Part shown: positions 1 to 8,694 of the stretch, piece after piece | Layout: every line of letters begins with the position of its first letter | How positions within the stretch are numbered: the first letter of the stretch is position 1 | Assembly (NCBI GenBank): GCA_016295795.1 | Contig: JAEDKN010000003.1 | Coordinates: forward strand, 1 to 64,000 | Direction: 5' to 3' | Source: Bacilli bacterium | Lineage (GTDB): Bacteria > Bacillota_I > Bacilli_A > RF39 > UBA660 | DNA: 64,000 bases | Made by a program: the position numbers and the translations under genes | The notes under the pieces: generated by a model | Told to the model about the DNA's origin: nothing | Databases searched by the model: none | The model's input: the letters and a program-made list of their open reading frames with translations, nothing else

Positions 1-158
1 CTCTTAATAATGCTATATATTTCATAATACTTCTCACTTTCAAATTACTATTTGTCTTTCTCTTACAGTTATAATTATACCACGAAAAAAAGTTATATTC
101 CTATACCTCTAGTTATTGCGACATATTCCTTAAAAACCGAAATAAATAATATGTATAA

Positions 159-206
159 TTTCAAAGTGCAAAAGTTAATATTTCAAAGTGCAAAAATTGC
201 ACTTTG
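159..206. repeat. Direct and inverted repeat downstream of the alpha/beta hydrolase gene
   Basis: TTTCAAAGTGCAAAA occurs twice, 22 bp apart (159-173 and 181-195). The second copy forms a perfect 10-bp inverted repeat, CAAAGTGCAA (184-193) and TTGCACTTTG (197-206), around AAA. No T-run follows on the minus strand, so a terminator is not convincing. It could be a protein-binding site. The remaining bases 1-158 show no gene. Confidence 0.5.
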
Positions 207-209
207 ATA

Positions 210-821
210 TTATTTATTAAAGTCATAAAATAAATAATTATCTGGTAAAGTTTGAAAATCTTCATCATTAAAACTAAAATGATGATCCTCATACACTGTA
301 AATAATTTGATTTTTTCATTAGTTATGTCATTTAATAAAGGTAAATATCTAGCTGATTGATCCATTTCACCATAAACAAAGTTAATTCTTTCACAATTAC
401 AGTTTAAAACTGATTCTTTTGTTTTATGCCAATTATACATTAAAGGGCCATTTACTAAACACATTCTCTCAATTTTATTATATTGTGTCCCGAACCAAGC
501 TCCAATCAATGCACCATTCGAAAATCCTAAATAATAAACTTTATAATCATCAAATCTCTTAGCATAGTCATTGATAATATCAAATGCATTATCCAATGGA
601 TTAGTTCCATCAAAAGGATTTGATGAACATATTACAGAACATCCATATTTTTTATTAATTCTTTTTGCCATTCTTATATACTTATTTTTATATCCATATA
701 AAGAACCATCTTGTCCTGCTTTTATGAAAACAATTGTAGAATTTCCCTCTATAATACCATAATCTATAATTGCCACATCTTTTAATTCAGATTGTATTTC
801 AATATCAAATTTTTCATTCAT
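210..821 (-). CDS. Alpha/beta-hydrolase-fold protein
   Basis: This 203-aa cytosolic protein has no signal peptide or membrane segment. Residues 99-103 read GFSNG, the nucleophile elbow of serine alpha/beta hydrolases, which makes Ser101 the likely nucleophile. A GEMD motif (Asp154) and paired His180/181 lie at the usual acid and base positions, so a full Ser-Asp-His triad is plausible. The start has the spacer AAGGTGACTTT before ATG. It lies at the left edge of the ICE cargo, downstream of the SWIM gene and its terminator. The substrate is unknown. Esterase or lipase-like hydrolysis is inferred from the fold only. Confidence 0.7.
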   Translation of the reverse strand: MNEKFDIEIQSELKDVAIIDYGIIEGNSTIVFIKAGQDGSLYGYKNKYIRMAKRINKKYGCSVICSSNPFDGTNPLDNAFDIINDYAKRFDDYKVYYLGFSNGALIGAWFGTQYNKIERMCLVNGPLMYNWHKTKESVLNCNCERINFVYGEMDQSARYLPLLNDITNEKIKLFTVYEDHHFSFNDEDFQTLPDNYLFYDFNK

Positions 822-853
822 AAAGTCACCTTAATCACAATAATATTATATAA

Positions 854-879
854 CAAAAAAAGAGATTTTCATCTCTTTA
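854..879 (-). terminator. Rho-independent terminator after the SWIM protein gene
   Basis: On the minus strand AAAGAGAT-gaaa-ATCTCTTT is followed by a T-run, just downstream of the stop codon at 898. Confidence 0.85.
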
Positions 880-897
880 ATTTTCTAACAAACAATT

Positions 898-1887
898 TTA
901 TTTAATTGTTAAAACAATATCTTCTAAATATAAACTATCATAATAATTATTATTTTCTAATATTCCAATCCATTCATCAATATTAGACTTAACATTATTA
1001 TCAGATTTTCTATATATTATTCTAAGTATCATACCAATGGCAGGCATTTGATCAATTAATTCATTCCACTTATTTAATACCTTAACATCATTAGCAGCTT
1101 CTATTAAAGCTTTAATTGCGTAAAAAGCTTCTTGATATTCTCCACCATTAATTAATCCTCTAGCAATATTAATATATTCTATTTTACTATAACCATCTAA
1201 CAATAATGAATTATACAAATTATTATAATAATATTCATAAGTTTGTCTAGGTAAGTATTTTGAAAAATGATTTTCAAAATGTTCTACCTCAAAACAAACA
1301 TAATCTTTACCTTCCTCAGATAACATATATTTTTTTAAATCTTCAGCTGGTATTAATTCAATTAATTTTTGAATTGTTAATTCATTTTTAATAATACGTG
1401 GCTTTAATTCTATTTCATTGTATTCTTTATTTTTAATTGCTAATAAGACAGCATATTCATGTTTACATGGAAAATCACAAGGACAAGTACAACTGTAATC
1501 CATAAATTCATCTTCTGAATCAAAATCTATTTCAACTACGTATCTTTCTCTTCCATCAATTTTTGAAACAAATCTATTGCCATCTCTTACAACAGAAACT
1601 ATATTACCTTTTTCGTAATAATCTTTCCCTCTACTTTTTATTTGATATTCAAAATCATTTATATAATCATCAATTATTTCGCACAATTCATTATGTTGTA
1701 ATAATCTAGGACTATAATAATGTTCACATTCACAATCATCACAATTACAATCTTCATCACAGCAACATTCTGAATTTTGAACTAATTTTTGTTCTTCCTC
1801 TGTAAATTCAAATGGATCTCTACCCATAACATCACTTAATGTTTTATTTTTAATTTCTTCAAATAATTCTTTAGTATTAATTTCCAT
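898..1887 (-). CDS. SWIM zinc-finger domain protein
   Basis: The 329-aa product carries C133-x-C135-x5-C141-x-H143, the CxCxnCxH pattern of SWIM zinc fingers, which usually bind DNA or protein. Upstream of it, residues 41-54 form an unusual acidic cysteine cluster (CCCDEDCNCDDCEC) that could bind more metal. The C-terminal half is helical with no recognised catalytic motif. The start is supported by AAGGTG seven bases before ATG. It is the middle gene of a three-gene cargo set (DUF262-HNH, SWIM, hydrolase) beyond the end of the conjugation operon. SWIM proteins often accompany helicases or nucleases, but a defence role here is only inferred. Confidence 0.75.
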   Translation of the reverse strand: MEINTKELFEEIKNKTLSDVMGRDPFEFTEEEQKLVQNSECCCDEDCNCDDCECEHYYSPRLLQHNELCEIIDDYINDFEYQIKSRGKDYYEKGNIVSVVRDGNRFVSKIDGRERYVVEIDFDSEDEFMDYSCTCPCDFPCKHEYAVLLAIKNKEYNEIELKPRIIKNELTIQKLIELIPAEDLKKYMLSEEGKDYVCFEVEHFENHFSKYLPRQTYEYYYNNLYNSLLLDGYSKIEYINIARGLINGGEYQEAFYAIKALIEAANDVKVLNKWNELIDQMPAIGMILRIIYRKSDNNVKSNIDEWIGILENNNYYDSLYLEDIVLTIK

Positions 1888-1916
1888 TGTATCACCTTCT
1901 TTTTCTCATATTATAT

Positions 1917-3308
1917 TTATTCATTATTACTTTTATGTTGATTACAATATCTATGAGCTATTTGAGCATTTTCTAAAACAGTTAAACCACCTTTTGAATA
2001 TGGAAGAATATGATCAACATGAGCATCATCATAATTTAATATTCTTTGTCCACATAATTTACATGTTGGATCTTCATTATATAATTGTGATTTTATTGAA
2101 TCTGGAAAACATCTTGGATTATCTGTTTCAATATCTTGTTTCATTATGTCTTCCATTATATCAAGCCACATTCTAAATCTTCTATTTACCATATCTGTAT
2201 TACTTGTTTTAAATTCAATTGCATTTATAAAATCAGGATTATTAATCATTAGATCATACATTCTATCTCTAATTTCATCTGCATGTCTAATTAATTGTTC
2301 TTTATCATATCTAGAAAAACTATACATTTGAATATCATATAAAGCCATATTAATTCTAGTTTTAGCCCAAATATAATTATTAGTTCCTTCTTCTTTCATC
2401 ATTCTTCTAAAAGCATTTTCTCCAAATACAGAATAAATAGATGAAATTGTATCTTTAAAGATTTGTCTATATTCTGCAATTTGTTCATCATCCATATTTC
2501 TGAATCTTTTAATATGTTTATTACAGAATTGCTTCATACTAGGCTTATAGTTTAAATATGTTTTTTCATAGAAAGCAAAGAATCTTAAAATCATTCCTTT
2601 ATATAACATTCTGTTCTTAAAGTTTGGTTTATTAACAATTTTATCAAATAATTCATTACTCTCTAATTCCTTTAAAAGATTCATATATTTACCACGATAC
2701 ACGGTGTTACGTATTTCGTCTTCATTTAGTGGAGTAGATCCAGTATTTAATCTTTCAAATATTTCAAATTTTATATCATCATTTGATTCTTTCTTTATTA
2801 CAAATGATCTAATGGCTGTATTTAATATTTTTTCTTGTTGTTCATTTGACAAGTCACTAAATGATTTTCTATTTAATTCTGTCATAACATTTAAGCTAGT
2901 TAATTTAAATGGTTTATCATCATAAAGATTTTTTCCTTGAACGAATGAAATAATTGATGTTAATCTTTGTTGTCCATCAATAACACTCCAGCTGCCATCT
3001 TCTTCTTCTGCAAAATAAACAATTGGTAATGGTATATCTAATAAAATAGATTCAATTAGTCTACTTGCAACTTGAGACTTCATAACATATTTTCTTTGAT
3101 AATCAGGTTGCAAAATTAATTTTTGTCTTGTAAATTTCATATATAATGATTCGATAGTTGGATCAACTTTATCAATAACTAACTTACGATCAAATTGTTC
3201 TCCTACTTCATCTGAATCATCTAATGCCTCAATGTCATCACTTAAAATTGTATTGTTTTTGATTTCTTCAATTAATTCATTTTCTGTAATTAAATTATTT
3301 TCTTCCAT
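1917..3308 (-). CDS. DUF262 and HNH domain protein, GmrSD-like nuclease
   Basis: The 463-aa protein begins with an acidic leader, then a DUF262 (ParB-like NTPase/nuclease) domain with PDYQR near residue 68 and DGQQR near 111. It ends in an HNH nuclease with CKLCG, HVDHILPYSKGG and a downstream YCNQH zinc ligand set. DUF262 proteins fused or paired with an HNH domain include the GmrSD type IV restriction enzymes that cut modified phage DNA. The same role is inferred here, with no partner gene seen. The ATG at 3308 is chosen because GGA lies five bases upstream; the in-frame GTG nine bases earlier lacks a well-spaced site. It has its own extended -10 promoter. Confidence 0.85.
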   Translation of the reverse strand: MEENNLITENELIEEIKNNTILSDDIEALDDSDEVGEQFDRKLVIDKVDPTIESLYMKFTRQKLILQPDYQRKYVMKSQVASRLIESILLDIPLPIVYFAEEEDGSWSVIDGQQRLTSIISFVQGKNLYDDKPFKLTSLNVMTELNRKSFSDLSNEQQEKILNTAIRSFVIKKESNDDIKFEIFERLNTGSTPLNEDEIRNTVYRGKYMNLLKELESNELFDKIVNKPNFKNRMLYKGMILRFFAFYEKTYLNYKPSMKQFCNKHIKRFRNMDDEQIAEYRQIFKDTISSIYSVFGENAFRRMMKEEGTNNYIWAKTRINMALYDIQMYSFSRYDKEQLIRHADEIRDRMYDLMINNPDFINAIEFKTSNTDMVNRRFRMWLDIMEDIMKQDIETDNPRCFPDSIKSQLYNEDPTCKLCGQRILNYDDAHVDHILPYSKGGLTVLENAQIAHRYCNQHKSNNE

Positions 3309-3329
3309 ACTTTCCACATCCTCATTTTA

Positions 3330-3335
3330 ATTATA
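3330..3335 (-). promoter_or_regulatory. Extended -10 promoter for the DUF262-HNH gene
   Basis: The minus strand reads TGGTATAAT just upstream of the gene: an extended -10 (TGn) element with a perfect TATAAT and no good -35. Cargo gene expression is thus separate from the conjugation operon. Confidence 0.6.
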
Positions 3336-3369
3336 CCACAACATTCAATATTTCCTTATACTTTAGGGC

Positions 3370-3411
3370 AAAAAAAAGAAGGTTAAGTGTTTTTACACCT
3401 AACCTTCTTTT
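3370..3411 (-). terminator. Terminator of the relaxase-VirD4 operon
   Basis: On the minus strand GAAGGTTAGGTGT-aaaa-ACACTTAACCTTC is followed by eight Ts. It overlaps the end of virD4 and separates the conjugation operon from the cargo genes. Confidence 0.9.
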
Positions 3412-5366
3412 GAAACTGTTTTTTCATATGACTGAAAATGAACATCAATAAATTGTTTATTCTCTTTAGATTTAAAATATAAATGATACTTTTCTTTCCA
3501 ATCAGCAGTTAATTTTAATATTTGTTGTTGATTCAAAATTTTATCACATTCTATTTTTAATACTACCCTACTATTTACAATTTTAAATTTAGTTTTAAAA
3601 TTAACATCAACATATATTCTCTGAATCGAAGTTAGTATATCATTAAATAATTTCTTTTGTTTCTTATATTCATCATCTAACATTTTATTTGATTCTTGAG
3701 ACTGATTTGAATCATAATGAATATCTTCAACAGTAAAATATGTATAATTTAAATTTTCTAAATTATTTATATTTCTATTAATAGTTCCTGATTTATATAT
3801 TTTAAAATCTTTATAAATAATTGTATCTCTAAAAATAGGATATCCTACTGTTGGAAATATAATCATTTTATAATGTAATTGTTTTATTTCATCTGCAGTT
3901 AACAATTCTCTTGCCATCAGAGAAGTTGATTTATTGCCATCGTAGCGACTTAAACTCATAGATTGACTAATTGAATTAGATTCAATTGTTTTCTTCCCTA
4001 ATCGCTTAGAAATAGCCTCTGCTGTATCTTGTGTATTAGTCTTTAAATATACTAATCCACAGTTATCTAAAATAATCTGTGCTACATCTTTTCCATATAC
4101 ATTATCAAGTTGTGCAAAAGATTGAATAAAAAAATGAAATCTCATTCCTCTTGATCTTGCAACTGATACCATTGCTTCAATATCAGTTAATGGTGGACAG
4201 TTAGCAAATTCATCCAATATCCAATCGACTTTTACTGGCAAACATTTTTCTTTCTGCTTATTTGCTACTTTAACTAATTCTTTATAAAGTAAACCTACAA
4301 TTATGGAAACTAAAGTAAAATAAGTTTTATCTTCATCTGGAACAATAACATATAAAACTGTTGGCTTTGTTCCCAAATTATCAAATCTAGAATCATAACT
4401 TGATGTAACATTAGCTACATTAATATCATCAAAAATATTCATTTTATTACCAAATACAGATGTTATTGATTTATAAGTATTTTCACTTGCAGTTATAACT
4501 GATGTTAAACTGTCTTTTGATTTACTTCCATATTCTCTAGTTTCTAAATATTGTTTAAATGTTTTTGCATTCTTATCTTCTAACATACTATTTTGAAACT
4601 TTCTAATACTAGTCATTGTTATTTGTTCTCTCTTAATATTACCAAGTTTATATTCCTCCAAAAAGAATCCTATTAAACCTTCTAATAATTGTCTTGCACT
4701 GTTATTCCAAAATGGATCTTTAGCCTCAACTTTATCCGCTGTTATCATATCTGATAAAGACGTAATTAATCTATTTGTTTCAGCAAAGTGACTCATAGCT
4801 TCATTGTTACATTTCATTTTTATTTCATCTGTTGGAGATACTTCCATCATTTCTATACAATCTATATATTCTTGCCACTCTTTTATAATCGGTTCCAATA
4901 TATTAAATTTATTAGATTGTTCTGGATTTCTAAAATCTATCGTTAATACTTCATATCCTCTATCTTTAAACATCTTACTTGTTTTTTGAAATATTTCACC
5001 TTTTGGATCTGTTATAAATGCACTTCTCTTTTCATTAGCTACAGAAAGAAAACTACAAAATGGAATTACTTGTGTTACAGATTTACCACTACCTGTTGCT
5101 CCCAAATAAACCCAATGTGGTGTTTCTTTATCCATATAAACATAATCCAATTTCTTTTCAAAATATATAGGAAAGCCTACCTCTTTTATTCTTTTTAATT
5201 CTTCTTTTTTAAAATTCCTTTTTATCTCATCCAATCGTGCAAATCTTGCACTTCCATATTCATTACTATTCTTTATTTTATGTTTTGCTAGTAATGGTTC
5301 GATATACATAAAAACAATAATGAATATTCCAATTAAAACAAGTATTATGATATAAGTTAAACTCAT
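3399..5366 (-). CDS. virD4: VirD4/TraG-type conjugative coupling ATPase
   Basis: The 655-aa protein has an N-terminal transmembrane helix (about 3-25), a Walker A GATGSGKS at about 89-96 and a Walker B ILDEFANC near 390, the layout of type IV coupling proteins. It would link the relaxase-DNA complex to the secretion channel at the membrane and drive DNA transfer. The ATG at 5366 is preferred because AAGGTGG sits five bases before it and its first base overlaps the relaxase stop (TAATG), indicating translational coupling. A terminator follows directly. Length fits the family. There is no second membrane helix, so it is a short-anchor type. Confidence 0.95.
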   Translation of the reverse strand: MSLTYIIILVLIGIFIIVFMYIEPLLAKHKIKNSNEYGSARFARLDEIKRNFKKEELKRIKEVGFPIYFEKKLDYVYMDKETPHWVYLGATGSGKSVTQVIPFCSFLSVANEKRSAFITDPKGEIFQKTSKMFKDRGYEVLTIDFRNPEQSNKFNILEPIIKEWQEYIDCIEMMEVSPTDEIKMKCNNEAMSHFAETNRLITSLSDMITADKVEAKDPFWNNSARQLLEGLIGFFLEEYKLGNIKREQITMTSIRKFQNSMLEDKNAKTFKQYLETREYGSKSKDSLTSVITASENTYKSITSVFGNKMNIFDDINVANVTSSYDSRFDNLGTKPTVLYVIVPDEDKTYFTLVSIIVGLLYKELVKVANKQKEKCLPVKVDWILDEFANCPPLTDIEAMVSVARSRGMRFHFFIQSFAQLDNVYGKDVAQIILDNCGLVYLKTNTQDTAEAISKRLGKKTIESNSISQSMSLSRYDGNKSTSLMARELLTADEIKQLHYKMIIFPTVGYPIFRDTIIYKDFKIYKSGTINRNINNLENLNYTYFTVEDIHYDSNQSQESNKMLDDEYKKQKKLFNDILTSIQRIYVDVNFKTKFKIVNSRVVLKIECDKILNQQQILKLTADWKEKYHLYFKSKENKQFIDVHFQSYEKTVSKEG

Positions 5367-6667
5367 TAATACCACCTTACTTTTTCTTTTTTAGTTTGTT
5401 TCATAATTCTTTCATATTCTTCAGAAGCTTGATTTAATTCTCTGTCTATATTTCTTATTGCATTATATATTTGTTGTTGAAATTTATATTTACTCATTCC
5501 AACATTAGATAAACTATTTTTAACTATATCCTTTTTATCATATTCTTCATCTTTCTCATATTCAGTTAAAATAATAGATTGAATAATATCATCTTTATCA
5601 ATAACTTTATTCTCAAAATTAGAATATTTATATCTTGCATGATTAACAATAGAATTCAATATTAAATTATCTAAATATTTTTCTTTTCCTTTGGTATAAG
5701 TTAAATCAACATCTTCTACTGAAATATGATTCCTTTTATTTAATCCTTCAAAATAACTGTTCATGTTCTTTATAGAATTATTAAAATTTGATTTTGATAT
5801 TTTTAATTTTTTATTTAATCTAAATAAGTCATCACGAACTTCTTTTGTTAAATCTTTAATTTCTTGATCTTTGATAGAATTAAATTTAATTTTGCTATTA
5901 TATGAAACATTTCTCTCATTCAATAATTTACCCAACTTCAATATTTTTTCTTCTAAAAATATATTATCTCTATCATATAAAACAAAATTTTTAGTACCTG
6001 GATCAAATAAGTTTCTAATATCTTCAATATCTTTATTTATATTTGTTGCTAAAGGTCTAAACATATTTTCTCTTTCTGCAACTTTAATAACTTCTCTCTT
6101 TAAAACATTTATAGACTTTTTAGGAATCTTACCAAATCTTCTATACGCTATTTTATTATTACGTTCATAAGTATTCGGTTCTTTTTCCATAAACGAAATA
6201 TGAAAATGTGGATGCTTGGTATTAGTGTGAAGTGAAAATTCATAACACATTTTCTTAGCATCTACAAATCCCATACTTTTAAAAAAAGTTGGTAATATTT
6301 CAGTTGCTAACTTTTTTTCTAAATCATCCCATGAAATATTTTTATCAATAAATTTCTTATCTATAGATAAAACCATTTGCCAAACATTAGAATTATTAAA
6401 TTGTTTATTAATATACTTTTTTCGATTAACAATATCTTTTTCAGAAGCATGACTACCATCTTCTAAAACCAAATTAATATCTTCATGTTTGTTAATCTTT
6501 CCAGTAAAATAATCGATCATGTTTATAACTCTCTTTTTATCCTCTTTATAATAATCTAAAATTCCATCAACATATTTTTTATCTCTCGAATTATATAACT
6601 CTGATCTATCATGATTGTTAAGTGATAACTTATATCCAGTTCTTACTACAATCTTTGGACTACTCAA
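5366..6667 (-). CDS. Conjugative relaxase, MobP/MobL type
   Basis: The 433-aa protein carries the histidine triad signature HPHFH (H152, H154, H156) in the context NTKHPHFHISF, which coordinates the metal of HUH-type Mob relaxases. N-terminal Tyr12, Tyr25 or Tyr33 are candidate nucleophiles. It should nick oriT and stay bound to the transferred strand. The C-terminal half is charged and helical, with no primase or helicase motif. Translation starts at TTG with AAAGGTG nine bases upstream. It overlaps the upstream accessory gene by 8 bp and the coupling gene by 1 bp. The family assignment to MobP/MobL rests on motif spacing only. Confidence 0.88.
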   Translation of the reverse strand: MSSPKIVVRTGYKLSLNNHDRSELYNSRDKKYVDGILDYYKEDKKRVINMIDYFTGKINKHEDINLVLEDGSHASEKDIVNRKKYINKQFNNSNVWQMVLSIDKKFIDKNISWDDLEKKLATEILPTFFKSMGFVDAKKMCYEFSLHTNTKHPHFHISFMEKEPNTYERNNKIAYRRFGKIPKKSINVLKREVIKVAERENMFRPLATNINKDIEDIRNLFDPGTKNFVLYDRDNIFLEEKILKLGKLLNERNVSYNSKIKFNSIKDQEIKDLTKEVRDDLFRLNKKLKISKSNFNNSIKNMNSYFEGLNKRNHISVEDVDLTYTKGKEKYLDNLILNSIVNHARYKYSNFENKVIDKDDIIQSIILTEYEKDEEYDKKDIVKNSLSNVGMSKYKFQQQIYNAIRNIDRELNQASEEYERIMKQTKKEKVRWY

Positions 6668-6980
6668 TTAACTTATCACCTTTTAAGTTATCTTTAAATT
6701 TTTGTAAAGCTTCACTATTTTTAACATCACTTGGATCAGTAATTATATCCGCATATAATTGTTCTAATAATTTTTTAATATATCTACTATTACTATATTC
6801 CTTATTAATCAATTTAAAAATCAAATCAAATTTACTTAGTATATTTTCTATATCCAAACTATAAGAAATTAAATCATTTATTTCTTTATTAACTGTAACA
6901 TTTTTCTTCTTTGCTCTTGATTCTATTTCCTTATACATTTCATACTCTAATCTAGTATGTAATTCTTTATAAACAGACAT
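6660..6980 (-). CDS. Relaxosome accessory protein, MobC-like or ribbon-helix-helix
   Basis: This 106-aa protein opens with a short strand followed by helices (residues 8-45), consistent with a ribbon-helix-helix or MobC-like DNA-binding fold. The remainder is a charged helical tail. It sits directly before the relaxase with an 8-bp overlap and after a smaller RHH-like gene, the usual place of proteins that bind oriT and load the relaxase. AGGAAAATAAA before ATG supports the start. No sequence motif proves the function; position is the main argument. Confidence 0.65.
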   Translation of the reverse strand: MSVYKELHTRLEYEMYKEIESRAKKKNVTVNKEINDLISYSLDIENILSKFDLIFKLINKEYSNSRYIKKLLEQLYADIITDPSDVKNSEALQKFKDNLKGDKLIE

Positions 6981-6981
6981 T

Positions 6982-7137
6982 TTATTTTCCTCTTAAAGTC
7001 TTTTGTTTTTCTAAATATCCTATTTCAATTAACTCGTTTATTAATGCTGTCATAGACTCATATCCTAAATAATCTTTCATTGCTTTTAATAATTGATAAT
7101 TATAATATGGCATACTTAAATTAAATCTTTTAAACAT
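6982..7137 (-). CDS. Small ribbon-helix-helix-like DNA-binding protein
   Basis: This 51-aa gene has AGGAGGA just before ATG. Its start KRFNLSMP resembles the RHH strand, followed by two helices (about 12-24 and 30-44, including ESMTALINELIE). Arc/MetJ-like proteins of this size dimerise and bind inverted repeats. It is the first gene of the relaxosome operon, next to the inverted repeats at 7168-7282, so an oriT-binding or autoregulatory role is likely. Only one base separates its stop from the next ATG. Confidence 0.7.
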   Translation of the reverse strand: MFKRFNLSMPYYNYQLLKAMKDYLGYESMTALINELIEIGYLEKQKTLRGK

Positions 7138-7155
7138 AATTCCTCCTATTTCTAA

Positions 7156-7290
7156 TATCCCAAAATGACATATTTTTATATGTTATTTTTTTATCAGGAT
7201 AAGACGTTTGTGCATTGATACCACTTTTAGCCTTATTTTAAGCCAAAAGTGGATGCACAAATCTTATTTTGCACTTGCAAAATTATCCCA
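7156..7290. other. Candidate oriT: nested inverted repeats upstream of the relaxosome genes
   Basis: The gap before the relaxosome operon contains TTTGTGCA (7207-7214) pairing with TGCACAAA (7254-7261), and inside it CCACTTTT (7221-7228) pairing with AAAAGTGG (7245-7252) plus a small CTTA/TAAG stem, so a large imperfect cruciform can form. Flanking it are ACATAT-tttt-ATATGT (7168-7183) and TTTTGCA-ct-TGCAAAA (7267-7282). TATCCCA recurs at 7156, 7284, 7339 and 7390. Origins of transfer normally lie beside the relaxase operon and carry such repeats. The nick site cannot be named. Confidence 0.6.
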
Positions 7291-7360
7291 AAATCTTCGA
7301 TTTTTACTAGCAATCCCTTATTTTATAATGGTTTTTGATATCCCATTTTTAAAAATCAAA

Positions 7361-7400
7361 GAAAAAAGTGGGATTTTAACTTTTAAAAATATCCCACTCT
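7361..7400 (-). terminator. Terminator after the M23 peptidase gene
   Basis: On the minus strand AGTGGGAT pairs with ATCCCACT (7391-7398 with 7367-7374), followed by TTTTTT. It separates the secretion genes from the oriT and relaxosome block. Confidence 0.85.
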
Positions 7401-7401
7401 T

Positions 7402-8424
7402 TTAATATGGTAAACTAGCACATTCATCAACAATTACGCCATTAACCGGTCTTCTTATAGTATCATTCCAATGAGCATAACAGTCAGCTCTATTAGTATA
7501 TCCTCCTACATTAGGAATATTATTATTTATTGTTGGTGAACTATATGATTTACCTCCACTAAAATCAACTAAGCTCATTGCATCAACAACATTTCCATCT
7601 CTACTAACTTGAAAATGTAAATGGTTCCCAGTTGAATTTCCTGTTGTTCCAACTCCGGCTAAAATCTGTCCTTGTGTTACTATATCTCCTACTTTAACTT
7701 TAGAACTATTAGGAAATAAATGAGCATATAAAATTGATAAATCATCTTCGCCTTCACATTGAACTTTTATATGATTACCTCCTGCACCATCATTTGGATT
7801 CGGTGTATTACTAGAATATGGAAAAGATACAGTTACAACTTTACCAGCACAAGCTGACTTAACTTCAGTTTGCGCTCCAGCTGCAAAATCCCATGCACTA
7901 TGAACATTTGCTTTTCCATAAATAACACGTTCTTCTTTAAAATAACTTGTTATTGTAAATTTACTACTATCTATTGGTAATACTAATGGCTTATTTTGAA
8001 TAGTATCTATTTGACCAGAATTAGCAATTTCTTTTGCTGAGCAAACATATAATTTTTTATATTTTTCTCTGGAACAAACATCAGTAATTGTTCGTTCTTG
8101 TTTTAGTTCTGGATCTAAATTATCTGTATAAATTTCATCAAAAGTTAACTTATCATTAGCTAAATAAAAATATAATATTCTTGATAACGAAACATAACCT
8201 TTACCTTCTTTAACATTCTTTCTAACAACAGAAATATATCTTTCAGCATATTCTGCATTACCTTCTATATATCCATCTGTTACTGTTGTTCCAAAAAAAT
8301 TAAATGTAAATAAACATGCTACTAATACAAAAAGACCAACAATGATTAATATTCCTGTTGGTCCTAAAATAAGTATTATTTTTTTTATTATTTTTTTCTT
8401 TAAATCATCACCTATAAAAATCAC
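7402..8424 (-). CDS. Membrane-anchored M23 peptidoglycan hydrolase of the conjugation apparatus
   Basis: The 340-aa protein has a positively charged N-terminus and one membrane helix (about 17-42), so the rest is extracellular. Residues 170-280 form an M23/LytM domain with H175-x3-D179, H235 and H268-L-H270, the complete zinc and catalytic set. It most likely opens the wall locally for the type IV machine, in the place of VirB1. Cysteines at 117, 128, 192 and 223 could form disulfides outside the cell. The start is uncertain: the frame opens with GTG at 8424 inside GAGGTG, without a separate well-spaced ribosome site. It follows a terminator. Confidence 0.88.
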   Translation of the reverse strand: MIFIGDDLKKKIIKKIILILGPTGILIIVGLFVLVACLFTFNFFGTTVTDGYIEGNAEYAERYISVVRKNVKEGKGYVSLSRILYFYLANDKLTFDEIYTDNLDPELKQERTITDVCSREKYKKLYVCSAKEIANSGQIDTIQNKPLVLPIDSSKFTITSYFKEERVIYGKANVHSAWDFAAGAQTEVKSACAGKVVTVSFPYSSNTPNPNDGAGGNHIKVQCEGEDDLSILYAHLFPNSSKVKVGDIVTQGQILAGVGTTGNSTGNHLHFQVSRDGNVVDAMSLVDFSGGKSYSSPTINNNIPNVGGYTNRADCYAHWNDTIRRPVNGVIVDECASLPY

Positions 8425-8429
8425 CTCAC

Positions 8430-8460
8430 AAAAAAAGATATTAGTTTTCTAACATCTTTT
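8430..8460 (-). terminator. Terminator overlapping the end of the 65-aa gene
   Basis: On the minus strand AGATGTTAG-aaaa-CTAATATCT is followed by seven Ts, at the stop codon of the 8441-8638 gene and just before the M23 gene. Confidence 0.85.
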
Positions 8461-8638
8461 CTAAAGTTAATAATGATTTATACCATAAGTCATCATATTT
8501 TTTTAATAACTCTTTATATTGTTTTTTATATAAAATACTAAATATATTTTTGCTATAAATCTTTTTCATAAGTTTATTACGTTCATCTTCAATTGGTTGA
8601 ATAATATTCTTACAATAATCATTTATTATATCTTGCAT
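8441..8638 (-). CDS. Small helical protein in the transfer operon, function unknown
   Basis: This 65-aa product is charged and almost entirely helical, with no membrane segment or cysteine. ATAGGTGATAAA before ATG gives a good start, and a TATAAT element lies about 20 bp upstream of it, so it may be transcribed partly on its own. It sits between the 151-aa acidic protein and the M23 hydrolase. I do not recognise it. Its place suggests an accessory of the transfer machine or its regulation. Confidence 0.6.
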   Translation of the reverse strand: MQDIINDYCKNIIQPIEDERNKLMKKIYSKNIFSILYKKQYKELLKKYDDLWYKSLLTLEKMLEN

Positions 8639-8694
8639 TTTATCACCTATAATTATTATACACTATAATTCGACATTTTCAGCCATCTAAGTGC

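Noticed and set aside
1..209. Left end of the ICE
   Set aside because: TACCACGAAAAA here and near 28970 is shared, but no CTTCAGGGGG core is present. The similarity is too short to define the end.
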